DNA from: Bradyrhizobium iriomotense
GTDB taxonomy: Bacteria > Pseudomonadota > Alphaproteobacteria > Rhizobiales > Xanthobacteraceae
Length of the DNA: 64,000 nucleotides
Assembly (NCBI RefSeq): GCF_018130765.1
Contig: NZ_JAFCJZ010000026.1
Location: forward strand, 61,978-125,977
Direction: 5' to 3'
Under the pieces are notes generated by a model that saw only the letters and a program-made list of their open reading frames with translations, was not told the origin of the DNA and did not search any database. A program made the translations under genes and the position numbers. Shown piece after piece: positions 27,127 to 34,148 of this stretch; position 1 is the first letter of the stretch; each line of letters starts with the position of its first letter.

Positions 27127-27957
27127 TCAGTACCTGGCGACGACAGGTCCGCCGAACTTGTAGTTCACGCCGACGCGCACGATGTTCGACTTGATATCAA
27201 ATGAATGCGTGAACACGCTGGCCGGAGCCGGGCCGAAAAACGTGCCGAGATTCGTACTGGTCACCGTGGCGCGGCCGAGATCGACATAGAGATATTCGGC
27301 CTTGAGCGACCAGCCATTGCCGACCGCATACTCGCCGCCGACGCCTGCGGTCCAGCCGACACGGGTATCGCGGATCGAACCAGATTCGCTCGCAGGGAGG
27401 AAGAAGTTGTCGGTGAAGGTGAAATTGCCCTTCACCTCGGAAATCGCGGCGCCACCGGTGGCGTAAAGCAGCCAGTGCGGCGTGGCAAGGAAGCCGATAC
27501 GGCCGCGGATGGTGGCGAGCCAATCGGCCGAAACCGAGGAGTTGACTGTGAAGGCGAAGGGAGCGCAGCAGGGATACACGGCCGAGCCGGTCGCACCGCC
27601 CTTAAAGCCGAAATGGTTGATGTCGCCTTCGAGGCCGAACACGGCGTTGTTGACCTGCCAGTTGTAGCCGGCGGTGAAGCCACCGGTCACGCTGGAGCTG
27701 TTGATGTGCTGGGCGCCGACCGCGTTGACGGCGGGGACGCTGGTGGGGTCGAAGTAGCCGAAGGGATCGAACACTGTCGAGGTGTTCGGATTCGAGCTGC
27801 CCCACTGCCCGCCGACATTGCCGCCGACGTAAAAGCCCGTCCAATTGTAGCCTGGGGCCACCGCCAGCGCCTTGGTGTAATGTGCCGCGAGGTCGGCCGC
27901 CTGCACGGATGCAGTGCCGAGCACAATCGAAGCGACCGCCAGCAAGAACTTGTTCAT
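27127..27957 (-). CDS. outer-membrane beta-barrel protein (Omp25/RopB-like)
   Basis: The 276-residue protein has a signal peptide (MNKFLLAVASIVLGTASVQA) and then the classical eight-stranded Omp25/Omp31 barrel: YNWTGFYVGGNVGGQWG at the start, GGFTAGYNWQVNNAVFGLEG, GRIGFLATPHWLLYATGG, GGEYAVGNGWSLKAEYLYVD, and the final strand IVRVGVNYKFGG. Such proteins are major small porin-like surface proteins in rhizobia and Brucella. Two cysteines in an extracellular loop (VYPCCAP) are unusual. The start is ATG 27957; the longer frame has no signal. Confidence 0.92.
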   Translation of the reverse strand: MNKFLLAVASIVLGTASVQAADLAAHYTKALAVAPGYNWTGFYVGGNVGGQWGSSNPNTSTVFDPFGYFDPTSVPAVNAVGAQHINSSSVTGGFTAGYNWQVNNAVFGLEGDINHFGFKGGATGSAVYPCCAPFAFTVNSSVSADWLATIRGRIGFLATPHWLLYATGGAAISEVKGNFTFTDNFFLPASESGSIRDTRVGWTAGVGGEYAVGNGWSLKAEYLYVDLGRATVTSTNLGTFFGPAPASVFTHSFDIKSNIVRVGVNYKFGGPVVARY

Positions 27958-28224
27958 TCCAGTCTCCATTCCCCCACGCGATCGATCTCGCGCTTTCGAT
28001 GCGCGCAGGCGGGAGCCATCCGGCGCAGATGGGGAATAGGCGGAGCACCGCGCGCGCGTCTCGGCCTGTCGCGCAGTTCGTAGGGACTGTGACGCAATCA
28101 GTGACTTATCACGCAAGACCCGTGACGAGTGTGACCCGGGCGCCACGCATCGTCCTGCCGCAGTGACGCGCACCGCAAACCGGCGGCGCGTCACGACAAG
28201 GTGCGGGCGAATCTGCGCGACCTC

Positions 28225-28929
28225 TCAGACCGAGCGCGTCAGTCCGCCGTCGACGCGGATGTTCTGGCCGGTGATGTAGGCCGCGCCGTCGGACGCCAGG
28301 AACGAGATCGTCGCAGCGATCTCCTCGACCTTGCCGTAGCGCTGCATCGGCACGCTGTCGCGGCGCGCGTCCTGCTGCGGCAGGCTGTCGATCCAGCCCG
28401 GCAGCACGTTGTTCATGCGGATGTTGTCGGCGGCATGGGTGTCGGTGAAGATCTTCGTGAAGGCGGCGAGCCCGGCGCGGAACACCGCGGAGGTCGGAAA
28501 CATCGCGCTCGGCTCGAACGCCCAGGCGGTCGAGATGTTGATGATGGCCCCGCCCTTCTGCGCCTGCATCACCGGCGTCACTAGCCGGGTCGGACGGATC
28601 ACGTTGAGCAGATAGGTGTCGAGGCCGGTGTGCCACTGCTCGTCGGTGATCTCCGTGATCGGCGCGCGCGGCCCGTGACCGGCACTGTTGACGAGCACGT
28701 CGATGCGTCCCCATTTGGCGAGCGCGCCGTCGACGAGGCGCTTCAGGTCGTCATTCGACTTGTTCGAGCCGGTGACGCCGAGGCCGCCGAGCTCGGCCGC
28801 CAGCGCCTCGCCCTTGCCGGAGGACGACAGGATCGCGACGCGAAAACCGTCCGCCGCCAACCGCCGCGCAGCGCCCGCCCCCATGCCGCTGCCGCCGGCG
28901 GTGACGAGTGCGACCTTCTCTGCTGCCAT
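28225..28929 (-). CDS. SDR-family protein lacking the catalytic Tyr/Lys
   Basis: The 234-residue classical-fold SDR has the nucleotide-binding motif VTAGGSGMGAG and the NSAG motif (DVLVNSAGHG). The serine of the active site is in NISTAWAF. The region that should read YxxxK instead reads FPTSAVFRAGLAAFTK, with Ser and Arg at the Tyr and Lys positions. Normal oxidoreductase chemistry is therefore doubtful; it may be a binding protein, or use altered chemistry. The C-terminal GQNIRVDGGLTRSV is typical of SDRs. It has no operon partner; the GNAT gene is divergent. Confidence 0.85.
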   Translation of the reverse strand: MAAEKVALVTAGGSGMGAGAARRLAADGFRVAILSSSGKGEALAAELGGLGVTGSNKSNDDLKRLVDGALAKWGRIDVLVNSAGHGPRAPITEITDEQWHTGLDTYLLNVIRPTRLVTPVMQAQKGGAIINISTAWAFEPSAMFPTSAVFRAGLAAFTKIFTDTHAADNIRMNNVLPGWIDSLPQQDARRDSVPMQRYGKVEEIAATISFLASDGAAYITGQNIRVDGGLTRSV

Positions 28930-29031
28930 GACTGTTCATCCCTTGAGTTGAGGCGAGCCGCAGGCTCGGCCTATCATGAGGCCTTCTACCGCCGGACCTG
29001 CCGGCAGGTCCATCGCCCGAAGGCATCCGTC

Positions 29032-29871
29032 ATGAGCGAATTGCAGATCCGAAGCCTGCGCCCGGAGGAGATCTCCCTCGCCATCGACTGGGCCGCGGCC
29101 GAAGGCTGGAATCCGGGCCTGTCGGATGCCGCCTGCTTCGCGGTTCCCGACGCGCAAGGCTTCCTCGTCGGCGAGATCGACGGCGAGCCGGTCGCCACCG
29201 TCTCCTGCGTCAATTACGATGACCGCTTCGCCTTCCTCGGCTTCTACATCGTGCGCGCCGACCTTCGCGGCGCAGGTCACGGCCTGCGCATCTGGAACGC
29301 CGCGATCGCGCATGCGCGCCCTCGCGTGATCGGCCTCGACGGCGTTGTCGCACAGCAGGACAACTACAAAAAATCCGGCTTCCAGCTGGCCTACGCCAAT
29401 ATCCGCTATGGCGGCATCGTCGCCGCGCCGAAGCAGCCTGCCGGTGTCATCGCGCTCGATGCGATCCCCTTCGCACTGGTCGAAGCCGACGATGCAACGG
29501 TCTTTCCCGCTGCGCGCAGCGCCTTCCTGCACGCCTGGATCAACGCGCCCGGTCACGTCGGCCGCGCACTGCTGCGCGACGGCAGGCTCGCTGCATGGGG
29601 CGTGATCCGCCCGTGCCGGACGGGCTGCAAGATCGGCCCGCTCGTCGCCGACGATCGCGCGGCGGCGGACACGATCATGCAGGCCTTACTGGCCAGCGGG
29701 GGCGGCGGCGAGATCTTCCTCGATGTCCCCGCCGTCAATCGCGAGGCCATCGCACTCGCGGAAGGACTCGGCCTCAAGCCGGTGTTTGAGACGGCGCGAA
29801 TGTACACGGGCCCGATCCCGCCACTGCGGATCGACCGCGTCTTCGGCGTGACCAGCTTTGAGCTGGGCTAG
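29032..29871 (+). CDS. GNAT acetyltransferase with C-terminal YitH-like domain
   Basis: The 279-residue protein has an N-terminal GNAT domain (RPEEISLAIDWAAAEGWNPG, and FYIVRADLRGAGHGLRIW as the acetyl-CoA-binding A motif). A second domain (about 150-279) ends with FLDVPAVNREAIALAEGLGL and FETARMYTG, as in YitH-type proteins. The acceptor is unknown. ATG 29032 (MSELQIRSLRP) is the clear start; the longer frame reads into the SDR gene on the other strand. The TAG stop is the first triplet of the 49-base dispersed palindrome. Confidence 0.85.
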   Translation: MSELQIRSLRPEEISLAIDWAAAEGWNPGLSDAACFAVPDAQGFLVGEIDGEPVATVSCVNYDDRFAFLGFYIVRADLRGAGHGLRIWNAAIAHARPRVIGLDGVVAQQDNYKKSGFQLAYANIRYGGIVAAPKQPAGVIALDAIPFALVEADDATVFPAARSAFLHAWINAPGHVGRALLRDGRLAAWGVIRPCRTGCKIGPLVADDRAAADTIMQALLASGGGGEIFLDVPAVNREAIALAEGLGLKPVFETARMYTGPIPPLRIDRVFGVTSFELG

Positions 29872-29919
29872 AGCATGATCCGGAAAAGTGTGAAGCGGTT
29901 TTCCGAACAGATCATGCTC
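29871..29919. repeat. 49-bp dispersed palindrome, copy 2
   Basis: It reads GAGCATGATCCGGAAAAGTG at its start and GATCATGCTC at its end. It is the reverse complement of copy 1 (16612-16660), with two differences. It begins with the last base of the GNAT stop codon and could act as a transcription terminator between the GNAT gene and the convergent secreted-protein gene. Confidence 0.9.
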
Positions 29920-29926
29920 AAGATGC

Positions 29927-30385
29927 TCAGTAGCAGCGCATGATGTTGACGGTATGCTCACCGCCGCCGCGGCCGGGCACGGTCACCTGCTCGGTCGGGC
30001 AGCTCGGCACATAGGGACGGTCGGACGGCACCACGTTGGGCGGGAAGCGATGCGCCCAGTCCCAGGGAACGTCATAGGTGTAGGTGTAGCGCACGTCGTT
30101 CGAGAGCGGCTGTCCGGCATCGCCGAAGGGCTGGCTGTAGGTCGCACCGTCGTAGAAGAACCCGCCGCCGCCCGGCCAGTAGACCCAGGGATTGTTGCGA
30201 CGGTGAAGGCGCGCCCCCGGCGCGATCGGCGGACGCGCAACAGCCGGCGGCACGGCTGCGCCGGCTAGGGCCGGCGCGGCACCGCCCGGTCTGGCAAAAC
30301 TGTCGCTGGGGCTAAGAAGCAGCGCGGCTGCGCTGAGCGAGGCAAATAGCGCCGCAAGGGATCTGCCATGTGATCTGGACATCAT
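29927..30385 (-). CDS. secreted hypothetical protein
   Basis: The 152-residue protein has a signal peptide (MMSRSHGRSLAALFASLSAAALLLS, cut near SFA). A proline- and alanine-rich linker follows, then a domain with aromatic motifs (NNPWVYWPGGGGFFYDGATYS) and two C-terminal cysteines (PSCPTEQ and IMRCY) that could form one disulphide. I do not recognise a named family. It lies downstream of the curlin cluster on the same strand, 240 bases away, and may or may not belong to it. Confidence 0.7.
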   Translation of the reverse strand: MMSRSHGRSLAALFASLSAAALLLSPSDSFARPGGAAPALAGAAVPPAVARPPIAPGARLHRRNNPWVYWPGGGGFFYDGATYSQPFGDAGQPLSNDVRYTYTYDVPWDWAHRFPPNVVPSDRPYVPSCPTEQVTVPGRGGGEHTVNIMRCY

Positions 30386-30585
30386 GATACGCACCAACTC
30401 GTTTGGCTTCGCGATAGCTCCCCACTGCACGCTAGGCCGGGCCATCGGCCCACCGCAAACGTATTATTAATTATTGGTTAAGGCGCGGAATTAACGGGGA
30501 ACAGGGTGCGGCAGAACGTCCGGGATTCCCGTCAGGTTTCAAGCACTTCGTTCCCCGGGGCAGCGCTGGTAGCTCACCTGCAACG

Positions 30586-30616
30586 AGGCCCGTCGTCCCT
30601 GCGAGGCGGCGGGCCT
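30586..30616. terminator. hairpin after the curlin cluster
   Basis: AGGCCCG pairs with CGGGCCT around a partly paired internal segment. It lies just past the stop of the last gene of the curlin cluster (minus strand). There is no clear U-run, so this is only a possible terminator. Confidence 0.4.
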
Positions 30617-30624
30617 TTAGTGCG

Positions 30625-30909
30625 TCAATGCTCCTGAAACTGCTTGCGCAGCCACTCGAGCATGTCCTGCGTATTTCCGGTGCCCTGCGTCACGACGGCG
30701 GTGTTGCCGCCGCTGCGGCGATAGACCGTCGTGCGCCCGGGCTCCTTCTCGATCTTGACCTCGGCCTGCGCCGGATCACCGCTTTGCGTGATGACCGAGG
30801 TCCCGTTCTCGTCCTGCACCACTGTGGTGTGACCGTCGGCAGCGCCGGCCGGCGCCGCTGCGATCACGCTCATGAGTCCTATTCCGGATGCGAGTAGCAG
30901 CATTCTCAT
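30625..30909 (-). CDS. small secreted curlin-related protein
   Basis: The 94-residue protein has a signal peptide (MRMLLLASGIGLMSVIAAAPA, cut near AGA). The mature part contains two short curlin-like stretches (TTVVQDENGTSVITQSG and NTAVVTQGTGN) separated by a charged, non-amyloid segment (AEVKIEKEPGRTTVYRR), and ends in an amphipathic helix (MLEWLRKQFQEH). The ribosome site GGAGG is 5 bases upstream of the ATG. It starts 12 bases after the stop of the CsgB-like gene, so it is the last gene of the curlin operon. It might cap, anchor or chaperone the fibre. That role is inferred. Confidence 0.75.
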   Translation of the reverse strand: MRMLLLASGIGLMSVIAAAPAGAADGHTTVVQDENGTSVITQSGDPAQAEVKIEKEPGRTTVYRRSGGNTAVVTQGTGNTQDMLEWLRKQFQEH

Positions 30910-30921
30910 GTCACACCTCCA

Positions 30922-31365
30922 TCATCGGCCGAACTGGAAGATCGCCAGCCAGTTGAAACGTCCGAACTGCCTCACCGCTCCCGTGTTCATGTCGCCGATC
31001 TGAAGCAGGAGCGCATTGGTGGAATTGCCGATCTGGGTGATGTCGGCGATGTTGCTGAGGCCGGACTGACCGACCGCCGCATTGGTGGTGCCGCCCACCT
31101 GGATCACATTGGCATAGTTGCGCGTGCCGTTCTGGATGATGGTCGCATCCACCGTTCCCGTTCCCCCGATCTGGATCACCCGGGCGATATTGATCCGGCT
31201 GTTCTCCTCGATCGTAACAGGTTGAACGTTGTTGCCGAATTGCACGATCGTCTCGATGCTGACGTTCCGGTTCGTCACGCTGCGCTGGACGGATCCGGCC
31301 GACGCCTGCGTCGCCGTGCCGATGGCGGCCAGCAACGCCGCCGCGGCCAGAACCCGCTTCAACAT
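30922..31365 (-). CDS. curlin-repeat secreted protein, CsgB-like
   Basis: The 147-residue protein has a signal peptide (MLKRVLAAAALLAAIGTATQ, cut near ASA) and about five curlin-type repeats with the Q-x-G...N spacing (ARVIQIGG, ATIIQNGTRN, ANVIQVGG, ADITQIGNSTN, LLLQIGDMN, AVRQFGRFN). The repeats fold into a beta-helix amyloid in known curli. More bulky hydrophobic residues and a basic C-terminal end make it more CsgB-like (nucleator) than CsgA-like. It aligns over its length with the neighbouring gene at 31429. An alternative ATG at 31383 with GGGGAAG upstream would add six residues. Confidence 0.85.
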   Translation of the reverse strand: MLKRVLAAAALLAAIGTATQASAGSVQRSVTNRNVSIETIVQFGNNVQPVTIEENSRINIARVIQIGGTGTVDATIIQNGTRNYANVIQVGGTTNAAVGQSGLSNIADITQIGNSTNALLLQIGDMNTGAVRQFGRFNWLAIFQFGR

Positions 31366-31428
31366 TTCTCTGCCACACCGCATCGCGCTTCCCCGCTGGT
31401 TCCCGACGCCGATGAATTCGCGCGCGCT

Positions 31429-31839
31429 CTACGGACCGGTCTGGACGATGGTCGAGTTGTTGACCGCGCTGAATTGCATCACCGTGCCCGTGTTCATGGA
31501 CCCGAGCTGCGACACCAGGCTGGTCGCCGACTGGCCGGCCTGGCCGACAAAGGCGAGATTGTTCGTCCCGGCCTGCCCGACCGATGCCGAATTCGTTCCG
31601 CCGAATTGCAGCACGCCGGTGGCATTGTTGGTGCCGTTCTGGGTCACTGTCGCGCTGGTGCTGCCGCCGATCATGAACACGCCCGCCATGTTGAGCTGGC
31701 TGTTCTGGTTCAGCACGACCGGCGGTCCGCCGATCGACACGATGGTCTTGATGTCGGCGGTCTGGGCGCGGGCCGACCCGGCGCCGGCCAGGCACAGAGC
31801 GAGCATCACGGCGCCCGCGCTTCGCAAAGGATGTTTCAT
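31429..31839 (-). CDS. curlin-repeat secreted protein, paralogue of 30922
   Basis: The 136-residue protein has a signal peptide (MKHPLRSAGAVMLALCLAGA, cut near ARA). Repeats follow with Q/N at regular positions (VFMIGGSTSATVTQNGTNN, GVLQFGGTNSASVGQAGTNN, SLVSQLGSMNTGTVMQF). Block-by-block alignment with the protein at 30922 (QLGSMNTGTVMQF versus QIGDMNTGAVRQF; DIKTIVSIG versus SIETIVQFG) shows tandem duplication. ATG 31839 has GAGG six bases upstream; a GTG frame at 31869 is longer but lacks support. It would be exported as a fibre or nucleator subunit. Confidence 0.85.
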   Translation of the reverse strand: MKHPLRSAGAVMLALCLAGAGSARAQTADIKTIVSIGGPPVVLNQNSQLNMAGVFMIGGSTSATVTQNGTNNATGVLQFGGTNSASVGQAGTNNLAFVGQAGQSATSLVSQLGSMNTGTVMQFSAVNNSTIVQTGP

Positions 31840-31865
31840 GACGTGCCTCACCACTTCACATTTGC

Positions 31866-32258
31866 TCACGGCGTCTGCTGAAGAATCGTCGAGCCGTTCA
31901 GGATTCCGAGCTGCCCGACGCCGGCGGTGTTGTTGGCGCCGATCTGGCCGATCAGGCTCGAATTGGAGCCGCCGACCTGGCCGGCCAGCGCGGTGTTGGA
32001 CGCCGTCGGGGTGGTTCCGCCCTGCCCGATCACCGAGGTGTTGACGGTCAGGAGCGAGCCCGTCTGCAAGGTGGTCGCCGTATTGGTCGCGCCGAACTGC
32101 AACGTCGCGGCGCTGTTGCTGGTGGACCCGCTCTGCGAGATGAACGAGTTGTTGGTCGTGCCGAACTGCAGCACGCTCGCCGAGTTGCCGGCCTCTGCAT
32201 CGACGGCAGTCAGCGCACCGAGCGCCGCGACCATCGCAACGAGATAGGTGATCCGCAT
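31866..32258 (-). CDS. curlin-repeat secreted protein, CsgA-like
   Basis: The 130-residue protein has a signal peptide (MRITYLVAMVAALGALTAVD, cut near AEA). The mature protein is poor in charged residues and rich in Ser, Thr, Asn, Gln and Gly, with repeats such as SVLQFGTTNNSFISQSG, ATLQFGATNTATTLQTG, LAGQVGGSNSSLIGQIGANN and GVGQLGILNGSTILQQ. This is the composition and spacing of major curlin subunits. GGAGG is 7 bases upstream of the ATG. It lies in the four-gene run of curlin proteins on the minus strand. Confidence 0.85.
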   Translation of the reverse strand: MRITYLVAMVAALGALTAVDAEAGNSASVLQFGTTNNSFISQSGSTSNSAATLQFGATNTATTLQTGSLLTVNTSVIGQGGTTPTASNTALAGQVGGSNSSLIGQIGANNTAGVGQLGILNGSTILQQTP

Positions 32259-32323
32259 GTCATTTCCTCCAGAATGGCCCGGACGCACCGCAACTGGGTG
32301 CGCCCGGCCGAACGGTACGTGGG

Positions 32324-32725
32324 TCAGTGCGCCGTCTGCGAGACGGTGCTGCCGTTGACGCCGAACACGCTGAGCTGGCCGACGGCGGCGGAGTTGTTCT
32401 GGAGCGCGGCGGGCCCGAACGAGTTCTGGGTGATCGCGCTGCCGTTGTTGCCGAACGCCACCTGGCCGGTGGCCGCGGTGTTCTGCACGCCGATCTGGTT
32501 GACCGTGCTGGCGTTGTTGAGCGAGGCCGCGCTGGTCCCCTGCATCGTCGTCGCATTGTTCACGATGCCGAGCTGGCTGGTCGTCGAAGTGTCATTGGTG
32601 AGGCCTTGCTGCGAGACGCTCGAACCGTTCACGAGGCCGACCTGCACCGTGGTCGCGGTGTTGGCGGCGTGAGCTGCGGATGACAGGGCGAGCACGGCAA
32701 CGGATGCAAAAAACAATTTACGCAT
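32324..32725 (-). CDS. curlin-repeat secreted protein, CsgA-like (first of cluster)
   Basis: The 133-residue protein has a signal peptide (MRKLFFASVAVLALSSAAHA) and five imperfect repeats of about 22 residues (TTVQVGLVNGSSVSQQG, STTSQLGIVNNATTMQG, STVNQIGVQNTAATGQ, SAITQN, AAVGQLSVFGVNGSTVSQ). There are very few charges. It ends like its neighbour at 31866 (GQLxxxxVNGST). It is the most upstream structural gene of the cluster, 178 bases downstream of the FixJ-type regulator gene. AAGGAA precedes the ATG by 9 bases. Confidence 0.85.
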   Translation of the reverse strand: MRKLFFASVAVLALSSAAHAANTATTVQVGLVNGSSVSQQGLTNDTSTTSQLGIVNNATTMQGTSAASLNNASTVNQIGVQNTAATGQVAFGNNGSAITQNSFGPAALQNNSAAVGQLSVFGVNGSTVSQTAH

Positions 32726-32903
32726 GGAGTATTCCTTTCTGGCCAAGTTGTCTGACTGGGGTGGGATGCCGGTCCTGAATGCGACTGACATCGTGGGAAT
32801 ACTCTGAACCGATCATGTGCCGCGCGACAGACTGCAGTTCATGCTAGTCGGTACGGACTAGACGTTGCGCAGCATGAGCGCCCGCAAGCCGCGCGATGCG
32901 CTT

Positions 32904-33548
32904 CTAACCCGCGCCGGCGCGCGGCGCAGCTTCGTGCCCCATGCTGTCGATCAGCCGCACCACCTCGATCGGCGAGCGCAGCTCCAGCTTTCGCATCATC
33001 CGGGCGCGATGGACCTTCGCGGTCACCTCGCTCACGCCAAGCCTTGCTGCGATCTGCTTGGCGACGAGCCCTTCCGCCATCAGCATCATGATCTCGCGCT
33101 CGCGGCTCGTCAGCATCTCGACGCGCTGCCGGGCGTCGCGGACGGCATCCTCGCGCTCCATCCGCCTGCGGTCGCGCTCGATGCCGTGCCTGATCGCGTC
33201 GAGGATCTCCTGCTCGCGAAACGGCTTCGGCAGAAACTCGACCGCGCCGCGCTTCATCGCCTCGACCGAAACCCGAACGTCGGAGTAGCCGCTGATGAAG
33301 ACGATCGGAATGAACACGCCCTTGTCGAGGAGCCGGCGCTGCAGCTCGAGACCGGTCGGCGATGTCCCGGGAAAGCGAACGTCGAGCACGAGGCACGACG
33401 GCCCTTCGGAGAGACTCTCCGCGAGGAACTCGTCAGTCGACGCGAACAACTTCACCTGGTGACCGGTCTCTTCGCAGAGACTTCCAATCGCATTTCGAAT
33501 CTGGACTTCGTCATCAACGACATAAACGGTGGCTTGACCTGAAATCAT
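32904..33548 (-). CDS. FixJ-type (NarL/LuxR HTH) response regulator
   Basis: The 214-residue protein has a FixJ-like receiver (TVYVVDDEVQIRNAIGSLCE, Asp56 in LVLDVRFPG, switch Lys in FLPKPF). A coiled-coil-like linker follows, then a LuxR-type DNA-binding domain (LTSREREIMMLMAEGLVAKQ, IAARLGVSEVTAKVHRARMM). No histidine kinase is adjacent. ATG 33548 has GGGGAG upstream; the longer frame has no family similarity. Its position, with the same direction as the curlin genes, suggests that it controls them; this is inference. Confidence 0.9.
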   Translation of the reverse strand: MISGQATVYVVDDEVQIRNAIGSLCEETGHQVKLFASTDEFLAESLSEGPSCLVLDVRFPGTSPTGLELQRRLLDKGVFIPIVFISGYSDVRVSVEAMKRGAVEFLPKPFREQEILDAIRHGIERDRRRMEREDAVRDARQRVEMLTSREREIMMLMAEGLVAKQIAARLGVSEVTAKVHRARMMRKLELRSPIEVVRLIDSMGHEAAPRAGAG

Positions 33549-34148
33549 TGCAACAAACTCCCCGGCTTGGGGCTCGATGGGCGAGCAGCGAGCCGTCCAT
33601 TCTTCCTGCAAGCGACAACAAGGTGCTTGGATGAATTCGCGGGAATCGAACAATCGGCGTCCGTCCGCCGGTTCGACGTCTTAGGGCCAATGCGCGCCGG
33701 AAGCGAGTGAAGGCGTTCACACATCGGGCTTCGTGATTGCAGGGAATTTCGTCGCGCCACAGGCGGCATCATTGCGAGCCGCGTTATCGCGAATGTGACG
33801 ATCCGGACTCGTGGCCGCAGCCTCGCCAACTGCGTCATGGCATTGCTACCCATGTGCCGACTTGAACGCCGGCCACCGGCAACGTCAGCCGGATCATACG
33901 GGACGTTCAGTCAGCTTATCGAGTTCGATACCGCGCGCATCGTATCGATACGACGCGTATGCATTTTCGGCAAATCACGAAACGTCGCACCCGCGGACTT
34001 TACTTCTGGATGATGCCGCGCACCCGACCGTCGCCCCGGCGAGGACGACATACTGACATTCGATACTACCTTAGACGATTTACAACCATAGCGAGCTTGC
34101 CACTTTTTCCCGATTCCCCGAAGTCATTTCAATCAGGCGAGTTTTGAT
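33549..34148. other. 600-bp intergenic region, no convincing gene
   Basis: The short open frames here lack ribosome sites and family features. A perfect 14-base palindrome TCGTATCGATACGA lies at 33940-33953 and may be a regulator site for the efflux operon or the FixJ-type gene. The segment from 34050 on is AT-richer, as expected for a promoter of the gene at 34149. Confidence 0.5.

Noticed and set aside
30911..31795. 294-codon minus-strand open frame across the curlin genes
   Set aside because: It is an Arg-rich out-of-frame translation. The curlin frames have signal peptides, ribosome sites and repeats.
30922..32725. possible CRISPR or DNA tandem repeat because of repeated protein units
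   Set aside because: The periodicity is at the protein level with divergent codons. There are no identical DNA repeats or spacers.
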